Positions 39,001 to 45,829 of a stretch of 64,000 bases of DNA are shown in pieces. Where the stretch lies: positions 5,001-69,000 of the forward strand of contig JAPXFQ010001529.1 in NCBI GenBank assembly GCA_028564705.1. The letters run 5' to 3'. The notes under the pieces were generated by a model that saw only the letters and a list, made by a program, of their open reading frames with translations, ran no database searches and was not told the DNA's origin. Source of the stretch: Apricaphanius iberus. Its lineage: Eukaryota; Chordata; Actinopteri; Cyprinodontiformes; Aphaniidae. Positions within the stretch are counted from its first letter, which is position 1. Each line of letters begins with the position of its first letter. Both the position numbers and the translations under genes were made by a program.

Positions 39001-39633
39001 GGCGTCTAGCGGTTGTCATGGAGATTGGTGACCCCTTGCTCCCTCATCCTGTTTGCTGGTCAGGCTAACAGACATGTAGCTGTGTGTTAGCTCATGTCTG
39101 TACTCCAGCTAAACGTCTCATTCAGAGTCTCTGCGTGTTCAGATAAACAGGAGAAGATAACATGAAGATATTTCTGTGTCTGTTATTGTTAAGGGTTTGT
39201 TAGGTTGACCCTTTAAAGTTCAGGGTTTTTACTGTAAAGGGAGAGAGAACGCTGTGTCTGTAAAACCAGACTTTGTTTTAAGGATCTAACAGATTTATCT
39301 ACATTAGGTTTCCACTACCAAACCGTTACCAGAGGAACCTCATAGTTCTTCTCTCCTCTCTTGTCTGTTTCATCACCAGAGCCCACGTCGGACAGAGCAG
39401 GAATATCAGTGGCACAGGGCATGTCTCTACCCACGGATAAACCAGAGGGCGCTGCCTCCACAATCCCAAAGAGTGACTCAGACACATTCCTGACAACACC
39501 AGACGAGGACGACCAAGACAAAATCCTAAATACGGAGACAGGACTGGAAGGAGATGGACTCAAACACAGAACGCCCAAGAAAGACTTGCTGGAGATAGAC
39601 CGCTTCACCATCTGTGGGAATCGGATAGACTGA
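17823..39633 (+). CDS. tapt1: TAPT1, complete 14-exon gene
   Basis: TAPT1 (transmembrane anterior posterior transformation 1) is a multi-pass membrane protein linked to skeletal patterning and to the ciliary base in vertebrates, of the same family as yeast Emp65. Coding exons: 17823-18000, 19297-19427, 19506-19624, 23758-23920, 23991-24126, 26073-26170, 26251-26320, 26482-26562, 26702-26811, 35946-36005, 37167-37235, 37325-37401, 37485-37657, 39380-39633. All junctions are GT-AG and all phases agree, giving 572 codons plus stop (human 567). Landmarks: TTELTRGYFLEHNEAKYTER, YHLIRGQSVIKLYIIYNMLE, FGQDILDALYWTATEPKE, FNSHNKSLLTIMMSNN, SLAFDLVSSRQKN, and the end KKDLLEIDRFTICGNRID. Several hydrophobic segments are visible. 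The N terminus (about residues 1-58) is charged, Glu/Lys-rich and diverged, as usual in the family. The start MADPLL was chosen because an in-frame upstream ATG (17697) gives a sequence unlike the family. Teleosts have tapt1a and tapt1b; I cannot say which this is. Confidence 0.97.
18001..19296. other. tapt1 intron 1, nothing recognised
   Basis: CpG-containing near exon 1 and AT-rich afterwards. No domain, repeat family or RNA is recognised. Confidence 0.5.
19297..19427 (+). CDS. tapt1: tapt1 exon 2
   Basis: Acceptor TTACTTCCAG; encodes LSLVRFITTELTRGYF and the invariant HNEAKYTERRERVYTCLR block, ending in phase 0 at GAGAAG before GTGAGC. Confidence 0.95.
19506..19624 (+). CDS. tapt1: tapt1 exon 3
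   Basis: Encodes LMTFGFFLCLDTFLYVFTLL and PLRVMLALLRLLTVPCCGL, the first strongly hydrophobic region. It is only 78 bp downstream of exon 2 and ends in phase 2 before the donor GTAACT. Confidence 0.95.
19927..21171. mobile_element. 1245-bp TIR transposon, copy 2, in tapt1 intron 3
   Basis: Same orientation and same length as the copy at 8946-10190. Two substitutions were found by eye (20585 and 21137), so the copies are about 99.8% identical. The 8 bases left of both copies are AGACAGTG, while the right flanks differ (CAATGAGC and AAGTATGT). Confidence 0.8.
21361..22862 (-). mobile_element. Kolobok-like DNA transposon remnant with THAP fragment
   Basis: The sequence is flanked by TTAA on both sides (21357-21360 and 22863-22866) and has 14-bp perfect terminal inverted repeats, AGGAGACATATTAT. 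On the minus strand, 22568-22374 encodes KCSVFGCSKELKTFYRVPV followed by AAWVDFMFYGKM, which looks like the start of a THAP zinc finger (CxxxxC plus FYRVP and a W). TTAA targets plus THAP domains are known features of Kolobok elements; piggyBac also uses TTAA but does not typically carry THAP. No DDE transposase is recognisable, so it is a decayed or non-autonomous copy in tapt1 intron 3. Confidence 0.7.
22220..22435 (-). repeat. Internal duplication within the Kolobok-like element
   Basis: The stretch CTTACCGCCAGCATCTTACC occurs near 22259 and again near 22411. On the minus strand each copy reads GKMLAVR(A/T)GK, so part of the THAP-coding exon is present twice, about 152 bp apart. Confidence 0.6.
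23215..23310 (-). pseudogene. Tc1/mariner transposase remnant
   Basis: On the minus strand this encodes a short match to the Tc1 transposase catalytic region, GGGSIMLWEVELGHMDKNCI, with the typical GGGSIMLWG block. It is a small fragment in tapt1 intron 3. Confidence 0.6.
23758..23920 (+). CDS. tapt1: tapt1 exon 4
   Basis: Acceptor CCGTGTGTTCAG; encodes SRLLQPAQVCDVLKGF, a hydrophobic stretch, then YVDYSMMYHLIRGQSVIKLY and IIYNMLE. The preceding 4.1-kb intron holds two DNA transposons. Confidence 0.96.
23991..24126 (+). CDS. tapt1: tapt1 exon 5
   Basis: Encodes VADRLFSSFGQDILDALYW, TATEPKEKKRAHIGVIPHF and the start of a membrane segment (LMAVLYV). It ends in phase 1 before a weak donor GTATCC; the split Phe codon with exon 6 supports the site. 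Confidence 0.94.
24770..25130. repeat. Dispersed intronic repeat, copy 1
   Basis: Shares with 25400-25930 and 38600-38960 the order: TTCAGGTTCTGG..TTGATGA.TTCTCATGG, then GGAGACTGGA.TTAA, then ACTGACAGCCTTGAGGTTTT followed by TCCATCAC and a GGTTAATG-type end. The copies are strongly diverged. The family is unknown to me. Confidence 0.5.
25400..25930. repeat. Dispersed intronic repeat, copy 2
   Basis: The second diverged copy, with about 200 extra bases inside. It includes GCAGAAGTTATTGACATGAG, CACTGGAGACTGAAATTA and CCTTCAGATTTTTCCATCAC, and ends AATATTCCGTTAACGCGACC. Confidence 0.45.
26073..26170 (+). CDS. tapt1: tapt1 exon 6
   Basis: Acceptor TTCTTGTGTCAG; encodes LHALLIMVQATTLNVAFNSH and NKSLLTIMMSNN, nearly identical to the human protein, followed by the donor GTGAGTG. 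Confidence 0.96.
26251..26320 (+). CDS. tapt1: tapt1 exon 7
   Basis: A 70-bp exon encoding FVEIKGSVFKKFEKNNLFQM plus SNS, ending in phase 1 before GTAAGTC. Confidence 0.96.
26482..26562 (+). CDS. tapt1: tapt1 exon 8
   Basis: Acceptor GTTTCCCACAG; encodes DIKERFTNYILLLIVCLRNM and EQFSWNP, then the donor GTAACT. Confidence 0.96.
26702..26811 (+). CDS. tapt1: tapt1 exon 9
   Basis: Encodes DHFWVLFPDVVMVITSEVAV and DVVKHAFITKFNDISAD, ending in phase 0. The next intron (26812-35945) is the longest in the gene because of a 5.5-kb minisatellite and a TIR element. Confidence 0.96.
26812..27500. other. tapt1 intron 9, left part; possible old repeat
   Basis: No gene is seen. The segment 27050-27370 has a composition like a retroelement end (AATAAAAGTGAGAACTGG then TTGGTTCCTTGTCTCTG), but I found no paired copy or clear termini, so I do not name it. 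Confidence 0.35.
27511..28680. mobile_element. TIR element in tapt1 intron 9
   Basis: Starts GGCCCTCATTTATCAAACC and ends GGTGATAAATGAGAGGCCCT, so the ends are inverted versions of AGGGCC..TCATTTATCA. The ends resemble those of the two 1245-bp elements, but the interior does not obviously match them. It is probably another non-autonomous member or relative. No transposase is visible. Confidence 0.55.
28690..29570. other. tapt1 intron 9, spacer before the minisatellite
   Basis: AT-rich intronic sequence without recognised repeats, genes or RNAs. Confidence 0.5.
29573..35090. repeat. 5.5-kb minisatellite of 15-bp units in tapt1 intron 9
   Basis: The unit is GGAACCAGACCCAGT with variants (CACT, AACCAGT, CTAGT, AAACC), about 365 copies. 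Because 15 is a multiple of three and the unit contains no stop on either strand, several frames stay open for 300 to over 1000 codons on both strands (Thr-Gly-Thr-Arg-Pro, Glu-Pro-Asp-Pro-Val, Gly-Ser-Gly-Ser-Thr, Leu-Gly-Leu-Val-Pro). Higher-order periods are visible: 120 bp at 29641-30060, and 150 bp at 31291-31590 and 33546-34100. Larger blocks are also duplicated, e.g. 30551 onward recurs at 32808 (offset 2257) and 32311 onward at 34510 (offset about 2199). It lies wholly in an intron. Confidence 0.97.
35091..35945. other. tapt1 intron 9, right end
   Basis: Intronic sequence with no recognised element. It ends in the polypyrimidine-containing acceptor of exon 10. Confidence 0.5.
35946..36005 (+). 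CDS. tapt1: tapt1 exon 10
   Basis: A 60-bp exon (20 whole codons) encoding VYGEYRASLAFDLVSSRQKN, with acceptor GTTGTGTTCTCAG and donor GTGAGTG. Because it is in phase 0 on both sides, skipping it would remove 20 residues without a frameshift. Confidence 0.96.
36340..36590 (+). pseudogene. Tc1-like transposase remnant
   Basis: Contains the stretch AAAGCCCATGGTAACTCTGG and then AGGAGCTGCAGAGATCCACA GCTC, which is typical of the DNA-binding part of fish Tc1 transposase genes, preceded by diverged sequence of the same region (ATCATGAAG, GGTTCGGTTCTGCTACAACA). Stops and indels throughout. It lies in tapt1 intron 10. Confidence 0.65.
37167..37235 (+). CDS. tapt1: tapt1 exon 11
   Basis: Encodes AYTDYSDSVSRRMGFIPLPL ALL in 23 whole codons. 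Its donor, CTG/GTCCGT, departs from consensus at positions +3 and +4, but joining here gives PLALLLIRVVTSS, matching the family exactly. Confidence 0.9.
37325..37401 (+). CDS. tapt1: tapt1 exon 12
   Basis: Encodes LIRVVTSSVKIQGSLSFMCV and LLFYLG, part of the last membrane region, in phase 2 before GTAAGG. It is only 89 bp downstream of exon 11. Confidence 0.95.
37485..37657 (+). CDS. tapt1: tapt1 exon 13
   Basis: Encodes MITLKVLNSIVLLGTSCTFV and KEAKMEEKLFDPP, followed by a Ser/Arg-rich linker. The donor at GTAACA (37658) is required by phase; a nearby GTCAAC at 37648 would break the frame. Confidence 0.93.
37735..37915 (-). pseudogene. Tc1-like transposase remnant
   Basis: On the minus strand, GGAGTGATGCTGTGGGCCTG reads as the GGVMLWAC block, and AACAGGATAATGACCCAAGA CATATGAGCAAA resembles the Q(Q)DNDPKHMSK catalytic region, with frame breaks. 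It lies in tapt1 intron 13. Confidence 0.5.
37963..38150 (+). repeat. tRNA-derived SINE, copy 1
   Basis: The start has a box-A-like GTGGCTCAGTAGGTGGAG and a box-B-like GTAGGTTCAGTTCC, as in RNA polymerase III tRNA promoters. The body includes CAAGGCGCCTACC, and the end GACTAGAAAGCGCTATATAA resembles the 3' tail of L2 LINEs. It lies in tapt1 intron 13. Confidence 0.75.
38268..38515 (+). repeat. tRNA-derived SINE, copy 2
   Basis: Better preserved than its neighbour: box A in TGTGGCTCAGTGGTAGAGTA, box B in GTAGGTTCGATTCC, the body GGCAAGGCACTTAACCCC, and the tail GTAAAGCGCTTTGAGTGGTC then AAAAGTGCTATATAAG, like the L2 3' end. It lies 118 bp downstream of copy 1 in the same orientation. Confidence 0.82.
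38600..38960. repeat. Dispersed intronic repeat, copy 3
   Basis: Third member of the family seen at 24770 and 25400: GCAGAAGTTATGGTCATCAG, TGAAGACTGGAATTAAGCTC, TACTGACAGCCTTCAGGTTT and GGAAAATATTTGCTTAACC in the same order. Confidence 0.5.
39380..39633 (+). CDS. tapt1: tapt1 exon 14 with stop codon
   Basis: Encodes a low-complexity acidic C-terminal region including DTFLTTPDEDDQDKI, then the conserved tail LKHRTPKKDLLEIDRFTICG NRID and TGA. The acceptor is GTTTCATCACCAG. Confidence 0.96.
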
Positions 39634-40510
39634 CCGCCGAAGGAGCCACCAGCTGGTGTCATGGCAACACAGCACGCTCAGAGCCGACTCGCACTTATGC
39701 ACCTGACTCTTGGAGTATTTATTTATTTATTACCGGCAAACCAGCCGAGGCATAAAGCTGTTACACCAGATGTGTCCAGACGGTACTGGAGGAGCTCGTT
39801 CGTCCTCTGAACGGGGACACAGGACACCAGGTCCAACTGTTGGAGCCTTACAGCTGGACTGTCACAAGCACAATTCTTCCCAGTGCAAAGAGGAGTTTTT
39901 AGATAGAACAAAAGTTGTCAGAAATCTGACACATTCAACTATTTCAAGTATGTTTTAATGCAGATGTTTTTTGTATAAACAGGTTCTGGGCCAGCCCAGG
40001 TTTAACAGGCTCTGACACTAACGGGAGCGTCCTTCATTGTTTCAACATTGAGTGTTCTCTTTTTAAATCCCAGGGAGGACTGTGTGAAGGTATTTGTTTC
40101 AGCCAGCAGATCTGATCCTTAGATTGATGCCTGACGAGGTTCATGCTGTGTTCCTGGGCAGAGAAAAGACTTCCTGGTATGTGTAGCTGATGAATCTGCT
40201 GTGAAGGCGATGCTACTGTCTGCTGTTGCTCGCTGGTGTCCTGTTACAGTAGGTGTTTGTGGACCAGGTGACCCAGGTTGCTGTGAAATCTGCTGTTAAT
40301 CACTGTTTCCTCTCCTGCACCATCATCATTTCCTGTGTGGACCGGAGGAGAACACCAGCTCACAGCTAACGCTACCATCTTCTGAGCCGAGCCCACTCTC
40401 TCCGTCATGTATTCCTCCTTCACCTTTCACATCTGTCATGGTACAACCTCCCTCTGGCTTTTTTTAGGTCATTTCAGCACATAAGTGTGAAATAAAAGTA
40501 AGATTTTCAA
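39634..40510 (+). other. Probable tapt1 3' untranslated region
   Basis: Follows the tapt1 stop directly. The first clear AATAAA in this strand is at 40491-40496, so a transcript end near 40510 is likely. A second candidate, CCAATAAAACA, lies near 40868. No ORF here is convincing. Confidence 0.5.
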
Positions 40511-40519
40511 CAGTCTTAC

Positions 40520-42280
40520 TATAAAAAGTGAAAGGTGTGGCTAGCATTTGTCTCCTGCCCCAGTGGCTCGGCCCTTTCTGGAAGGACCTTCTCCTGCAGA
40601 TAGAGCTGCAGGCGTTTTCTCCTACACATCTGGAGTTTAAGTTGATTAGAACCAGATGGAGAAACATCAATTTTTCTTGTTTGTGATACTAAATTACACA
40701 AACTGTAAGAGGAAGGGTTCTAAAGGCAGCTGATGCATTGGATTTTATTAATTAACGCTAATTTGAAAATCTTATTTTCATCTCACTTTACAGTTATGCT
40801 CCATAAACTCAGGGCCGGGCCAGTTGTGGCAGAATATATATACAAACAAAATCTGATTGTATTTGACCAATAAAACATTGTTTGAACAGCCACTGTTATG
40901 TTAAGGTTCTGGTGATGTGACCCCCTAAAGCTTAGAGGGCCACGTATATGGTCATGGGGAGCCAGATTTGGCCCACAGACCTTTAGTTTAACACCTGTGC
41001 TTTATATGCTGTTGGTCTGCTGGTTTGTGGCTTCATTTTGCTTTTCCATTGTTCCCAAGGTTTGGGTCACTACCTGTCTCTCTAAAAATGATCCAAAAAT
41101 GTTGAAGTGATCTAGAAGAACAGTAAATCCATGTTTAATTGGCTTTTTTGTGTTGTTTAACTTCAACAAGAGGACCTCTCTAACCACAGGTATTTTTCTA
41201 AGGTAGACAGCAGAACATGTTAGCAGCACTAATTAAGAATAGAGGATGATGCTTGAGAGGCTGAAATAATCCGGGTCAAAGACGCTCTTACATTGTGAAA
41301 GTGACGGCTCATCTCTGGTCTGTGGACAGGAGCTGGGTCCTTCACTGTGAAACTGACATTCCCAGGATGAATTTTTGTATGTACAAACGTCTGTGTTCAT
41401 CTCCTGTTATGAGAGAAGGAGAATAAACGGAGTTTGTTTTGCAGCCGTTCTGGTGTGATGTGAATGAGTGGAAGTGGGGGGGCAGGGGGAGGTTTGGCTG
41501 TGAAACACAGCAGCCCACTGTTTGCCTGGAACTCTGAGGGCTCTCTGTCATACACACTCACTGGGGCTTTCTGGCAAAATCTGGACACATCAACTTCTTG
41601 AACTTCATATTTCCCAGTTAAGCGGTGAAGCAGCAAACAGATCCAGGTTTATGTTGGAGGAAATAAGCATCCAGTTTCCCAGACTGGTTAAATGTGCGGG
41701 GTTTCCCTGTTCTGATGAACCTGAGCCTGTTGTGTGTCAGCCTGTCTCCATCTCACAGCCACCATCGTCCTCCTCACCTGCTTTATCAACACAACAGATC
41801 GAAACACAAGAAAGGCTTTTCTCTGGTTATTCAAACCCTGGATGCAGAGACAGTAGTCCTGAGAACTGTCACCTACATGTGTCACTTAGTGCAAAAGTCT
41901 TGAGCCACCCCTTGTTTTCATATTTTGCTTCCAAGCAGAGCAGAGTTTAGCGCTCCGCTCTCCTGGTGAGGAGTTTTTGGACACCTCTTTGCTTTGCCAT
42001 TCTGTCCACTTCTTTACTTTGACCTAAGACTGCTCTAAGTTTGTAGTGGGGACTCTAGTGAGGGTTCCAAGCCTGCAGAGTGGGCAGAACAGGCTGCAAG
42101 GCATGGTCAGTTCGCCTGCCCCAAGGAGCAGGGAGGCCTGATGTGATGGACACATTTTTTATTTTTTATTCTTTTCCACAAAAAGGCAGAAGAACCAGAA
42201 AACGCTGTAAAAAAACAACAACCTCTGAGGAAGTCTGGTAGACAAACACTACTGCTGCTCAGAGAAAATTCACAGCCTTC
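40520..42280. other. tapt1-prom1 intergenic DNA, no gene recognised
   Basis: Mixed sequence. At 41885 the phrase GTGCAAAAGTCTTGAGCCAC resembles the terminal sequence of some Tc1 elements, but no transposase follows. Nothing else is recognised. Confidence 0.45.
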
Positions 42281-42288
42281 ACATTTTA

Positions 42289-42689
42289 GGGGGCGCTATT
42301 GCAAAGGATGATGTGGTTTGGATATTAACTCCCATATCACATAAGTCCTACACTTAAATACATAATATCCTATTAACCCTTGGATTATTTGGCATCTTTG
42401 TCTCATTGGCCACGCCCACTTCCACATAACTAGATTTTTGTGTGTTTTGAAAAACATGTTTTTAATTTCTCCTCCCAGATTATAAATTGGATCAATGTGA
42501 AACTTAATACATACAATGTACAGGAGACAGCATAACTATATAGAAAAAAACTACAATGTTAGTAGAAAATTGCGCAAGCAACGCAAAACCAAATATTGTA
42601 GCACTTGTCTGCGTAAATATGTACCAACTTTGGTGTAAATCCATCAAGGCATTATGCAGATAGAAACTTTTAGACTCTATAGTGCCCCC
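42289..42689. mobile_element. MITE-like element with GGGGGCGCTAT ends
   Basis: Begins GGGGGCGCTATTGC and ends ATAGTGCCCCC, an imperfect inverted pair 400 bp apart. The interior has no ORF. A related stretch, GGTAGCGCTACAATGAAAGT, follows at 42955, perhaps part of a second copy. Confidence 0.55.
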
Positions 42690-43365
42690 TATCAGAAAAA
42701 CTATTAAACACAATACATAATGAGAATAATATCTTGTCCCGTATTAGTCAAATTTTTGTTGTGTAAACATCAAATATTTAGAAGATATAGTCAATTAAAA
42801 CCTTGAGCTCATATTTAGAATATGATCATGTCGTGGGTGTGGCTTATATGCTATCTCACATTTGACCTTTGAAGTTTATGAAATGAAAATTTTGTCAGGG
42901 AAAGGAATTGTGCCCTCTAGAATTTGAAAGAATATTACTAAATTTGACAAGAAGGTAGCGCTACAATGAAAGTCAATGCGTTTTGGATTGTAACTCTCAA
43001 ACCATAAATCCCACACAGAAAAGATTAACACCTTTAATTAGTGATTGGGTATTCTAAGCCACGCCCACTTGTGTATAGAAAGGCTCTTTGTTACAGCTGA
43101 TAACCCCCAGGATGACAGGATCAAACCCCATCAGCCTAAAATATACACACAATCTATAAAACAAAACCCATGGTGGTTTGAGAAGGTACACAACAAGGGC
43201 CCAGGCAGGATTTGATCCTACAACTCACAGATGAGAGACATGTACACTAACCAGTCAGCCGAAGGGATATCCCTGTGGCCAAGCAGCCAGGGCACATGAT
43301 CAATCGGAGCCATAGTGAGAGGACCTCCACACCGTCACATTGGCACATTTCTGAATTTTTGTTGC

Positions 43366-43500
43366 ATCCATCCATCCATCCATCCATTTTCTGAACCGCT
43401 TAGTCCTCAAGGGGTCGCGGGGGGGGCTGGTGCCTATCTCCAGCTGTCAACGGGCGAGAAGCGGGGTACACCCTGGACATGTCGCCAGTCCATCACAGAA
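43366..43500. repeat. LINE 3'-end-like fragment
   Basis: CATCCATCCATCCATTTTCT then GAACCGCTTAGTCCTC, GGTCGCGG and GGGGTACACCCTGGACATGT CGCCAGTC make up a 3' end common in fish retroelement copies. No coding part is attached. Confidence 0.55.
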
Positions 43501-43918
43501 TTTCTGTTGTGTGTTGAATGTAATGCATGAATATTGTGACTTAGTCACAAAATTAAACTGGCCATATTTCAGAAATATATAATATAATCTTTATACCTTA
43601 ACTTTGATGGTACACTCAAAAAAACAAAAACAACTGATTTGGGTCGATTTAGCAATAAAGAATTTTGTTGAGTGAACTAAATATAAACATGTTGGGTCAA
43701 CCTCATACATTTATGTTGTAATAAGGCACAAAAATAAACAGCAGGGGATGGACTATAACTCAGAAAAAGGCCTCTGCACTAACCACTTTGCTACACAATA
43801 ACTCAATTATAAATACCTGCCAGTTCGCTTTTGTCAAGAAAAAATTGAAGGAAATGGAAATTAAATTGTGCCTTACAGCAATTCATTATTGATAAATCAA
43901 CCTAAATTAGTTGGGTGG

Positions 43919-43919
<1 letters not shown>

Positions 43920-43985
<66 letters not shown>
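43920..43985. repeat. (AT)n microsatellite
   Basis: About 33 perfect AT dinucleotides, near the centre of the long inverted repeat. Confidence 0.97.
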
Positions 43986-43987
<2 letters not shown>

Positions 43988-44790
43988 GTGTATATATATT
44001 TATTAGGGTAGATTGTGAATCTCTGTCAACAAAAGGAGTGGTAAAATTGATTACCTTGGGAAAAAAATCTGTTTTTTGCAAAACTTTGCACATAGCTTTA
44101 TGGCATGGTGATCTCAGGTTTTCATATTCCATAGATTATCTGAAACAACTGCTAAATTTTAACTCTATTCACGTATTCATGAAGACAATATCCCTACATA
44201 ATCAGAAATGTGTGTTCACAAAATATTTGATGTCCTGGAGTCCAATCAATAATCCTGATAGAATTTAATGAAAAATAATCAAATAAAAGCATGAATAAAA
44301 TCATTTTTGTGACAGGTTGGAGGTCCTGTGACTGTGGCTCTAATTGATCATGTGCCCTGGCTGATATTGTTTTGGCTGAATGGTTAGCACACATGACTCT
44401 CACCTGGGAGTTGTGGGATCAAATCTCACCTGGGCCCTTGTTGTGTACCATGCCACACTTTCATTATATGTTGAGAAAGTCTAAAGATTATAATTAATCT
44501 TGTTCTGTTTCTTGACCTTTTTTAAAGAAGCTCAACAGAAACAATACAAATAAACATGACCATGAGGAAAATTTTTTGCAATTTCAGTAAAAAAAAATTT
44601 TGGAAAAATATTTTACCAAGGGATATGGAAATAAAAGATACATTGTTTTATATATTCCAAATGTAGACATGGCCCCTAAGAATATTTGAGTAGTTTCTAG
44701 ATTGATTATCATCAATGTAATAATTTTAAAGTTATCCTTGTACAAAATGGCAGTTAGTAATATACTATATAATGATTATTTAGAAATCTA

Positions 44791-45094
44791 TTCTCTGAAC
44801 TACAGGGAGCCAGAGGAAGGACTTTCGAACTGTGGTGATTTGTTCTACTTTCCTGCTTCTAGTGAGAACACGAACAGCAGCGTTCTGGATCAGCTGCAGC
44901 TGTCTGACTTTTTAGGTAGACCTGTGAGGACGCTGTTGCAGTAACCAATCCGACTAAAGATGAATGCATGGATGAGTTTTTCAAGGTCTCCTTGTGTCAT
45001 CATTCCTTTAATCCTAGAAATGTTCCTCAGCTGATAGAAAGCTGACCTTGTTATTGCCTTTATGTGACCCTGGAGGTTCTGGTCTGATCCATTA
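44791..45094 (-). pseudogene. L2 LINE fragment, minus strand
   Basis: Reverse complement matches the plus-strand L2 at about 57781-58085: GATTAAAGGAATGATGACAC, AAAAACTCATCCATGCATTC and CTGCAGCTGATCCAGAACGC. It corresponds to the part of the polymerase ORF after the reverse transcriptase core. It ends about 475 bp upstream of the prom1 start codon. Confidence 0.85.
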
Positions 45095-45568
45095 GATTTC
45101 TGGTTTGATCAGTAGTTTCTAGCTGGATTAACTGAAGCTGAGTTCTGACTGGACCACCACGTACCGGGTCAGTCTGGAGGAAGCAAACGGCTCCGTTTAC
45201 AGGAACAACCAGCTGGTCCGGTCACGCGCTCACAGTTTCCCAGCGAGCACGAACGCAGCTGAGCCCTGCGCGGGCATGTGAGATTAGGCAGCTCTTATCT
45301 GTTGGTCCGATGAGCGCGTGGACACCGGCAGAGAGAGGATCCCACATCACACACAACCGCTGGTCCATCGGAAGGATGTTCGTGATGAGTCCGTGGAGCG
45401 GAACCAGAACCTAACGGAGCCTCCAGTCCTCACCGACCGCTGGATGTTCCAGCTGCCTGGGGTCCAGAGGGAGGAACAGGTGTCAGCTGCTCTCTCCATC
45501 CCTCCTGGGGCTGCAGGTTGTCCGCTGGGTCTCGGCTCTTCTGCTGCGCTCTCCGTGCGCCCTGAGCC
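45095..45568 (+). promoter_or_regulatory. Putative prom1 upstream and 5' untranslated region
   Basis: GC-rich compared with its surroundings, with many CpGs from about 45160, and free of recognised repeats. It directly precedes the prom1 start codon. No TATA box is evident and I cannot place the start site. Confidence 0.45.
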
Positions 45569-45827
45569 ATGCTGTGGACGCGGTGGCTCGTCCTGCTGCT
45601 GTGGTGGGGGGCCACCAGCGCGGATGAGAGTGGAGGTGACGGTGCGGAGGTGAGGTCGGACCCCCGCAGACAGCGCTCCCCTCCGCCCGTGGAGCCCCTG
45701 GACTTCGGGTTCGTTCCCGCAGCGGTTTATGACACCCACGCTTATTACGAGCCGGGGATCATAGGAATCCTTTTTCACATGGTCCACGCGTTTCTCTACG
45801 CGGTTCAACCAAACTCTTTCCCCAAAG
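45569..45827 (+). CDS. prom1: Prominin-1, first coding exon (gene continues beyond window)
   Basis: Prominin-1 is a five-pass membrane glycoprotein of plasma-membrane protrusions and photoreceptor outer-segment discs. The exon encodes a signal peptide (MLWTRWLVLLLWWGATSA), a low-conservation linker, then the family block EPGIIGILFHMVHAFLYAVQ PNSFPK, which corresponds to GPIGILFELVHIFLYVVQP in human PROM1. It ends in phase 1 before the donor GTGAGATT. No later prominin exon (for example the first membrane span and Cys-rich loop) is visible in the remaining 18 kb, so the rest of the window is probably intron 1. The adjacent tapt1 supports the identification, since these two genes are neighbours in human. 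prom1a or prom1b cannot be decided. Confidence 0.88.
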
Positions 45828-45829
45828 GT

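Larger units (their letters stand above)
43185..44455. repeat. Long inverted repeat (arms about 140 bp)
   Basis: The left arm (about 43185-43327: GGTACACAACAAGGGCCCAG ... GGGCACATGATCAATCGGAG ... AGGACCTCC) is the reverse complement, with mismatches and gaps, of the right arm (about 44319-44455: GGTCCTGTGACTGTGGCTCT ... ATCATGTGCCCTGGCTGAT ... CCTGGGCCCTTGTTGTGTAC). Right-arm bases TGGCTGAATGGTTAGC and GTGGGATCAAATCTC look faintly like tRNA boxes A and B, so the arms could be two inverted SINEs. Alternatively they are terminal repeats of one element. Confidence 0.7.
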
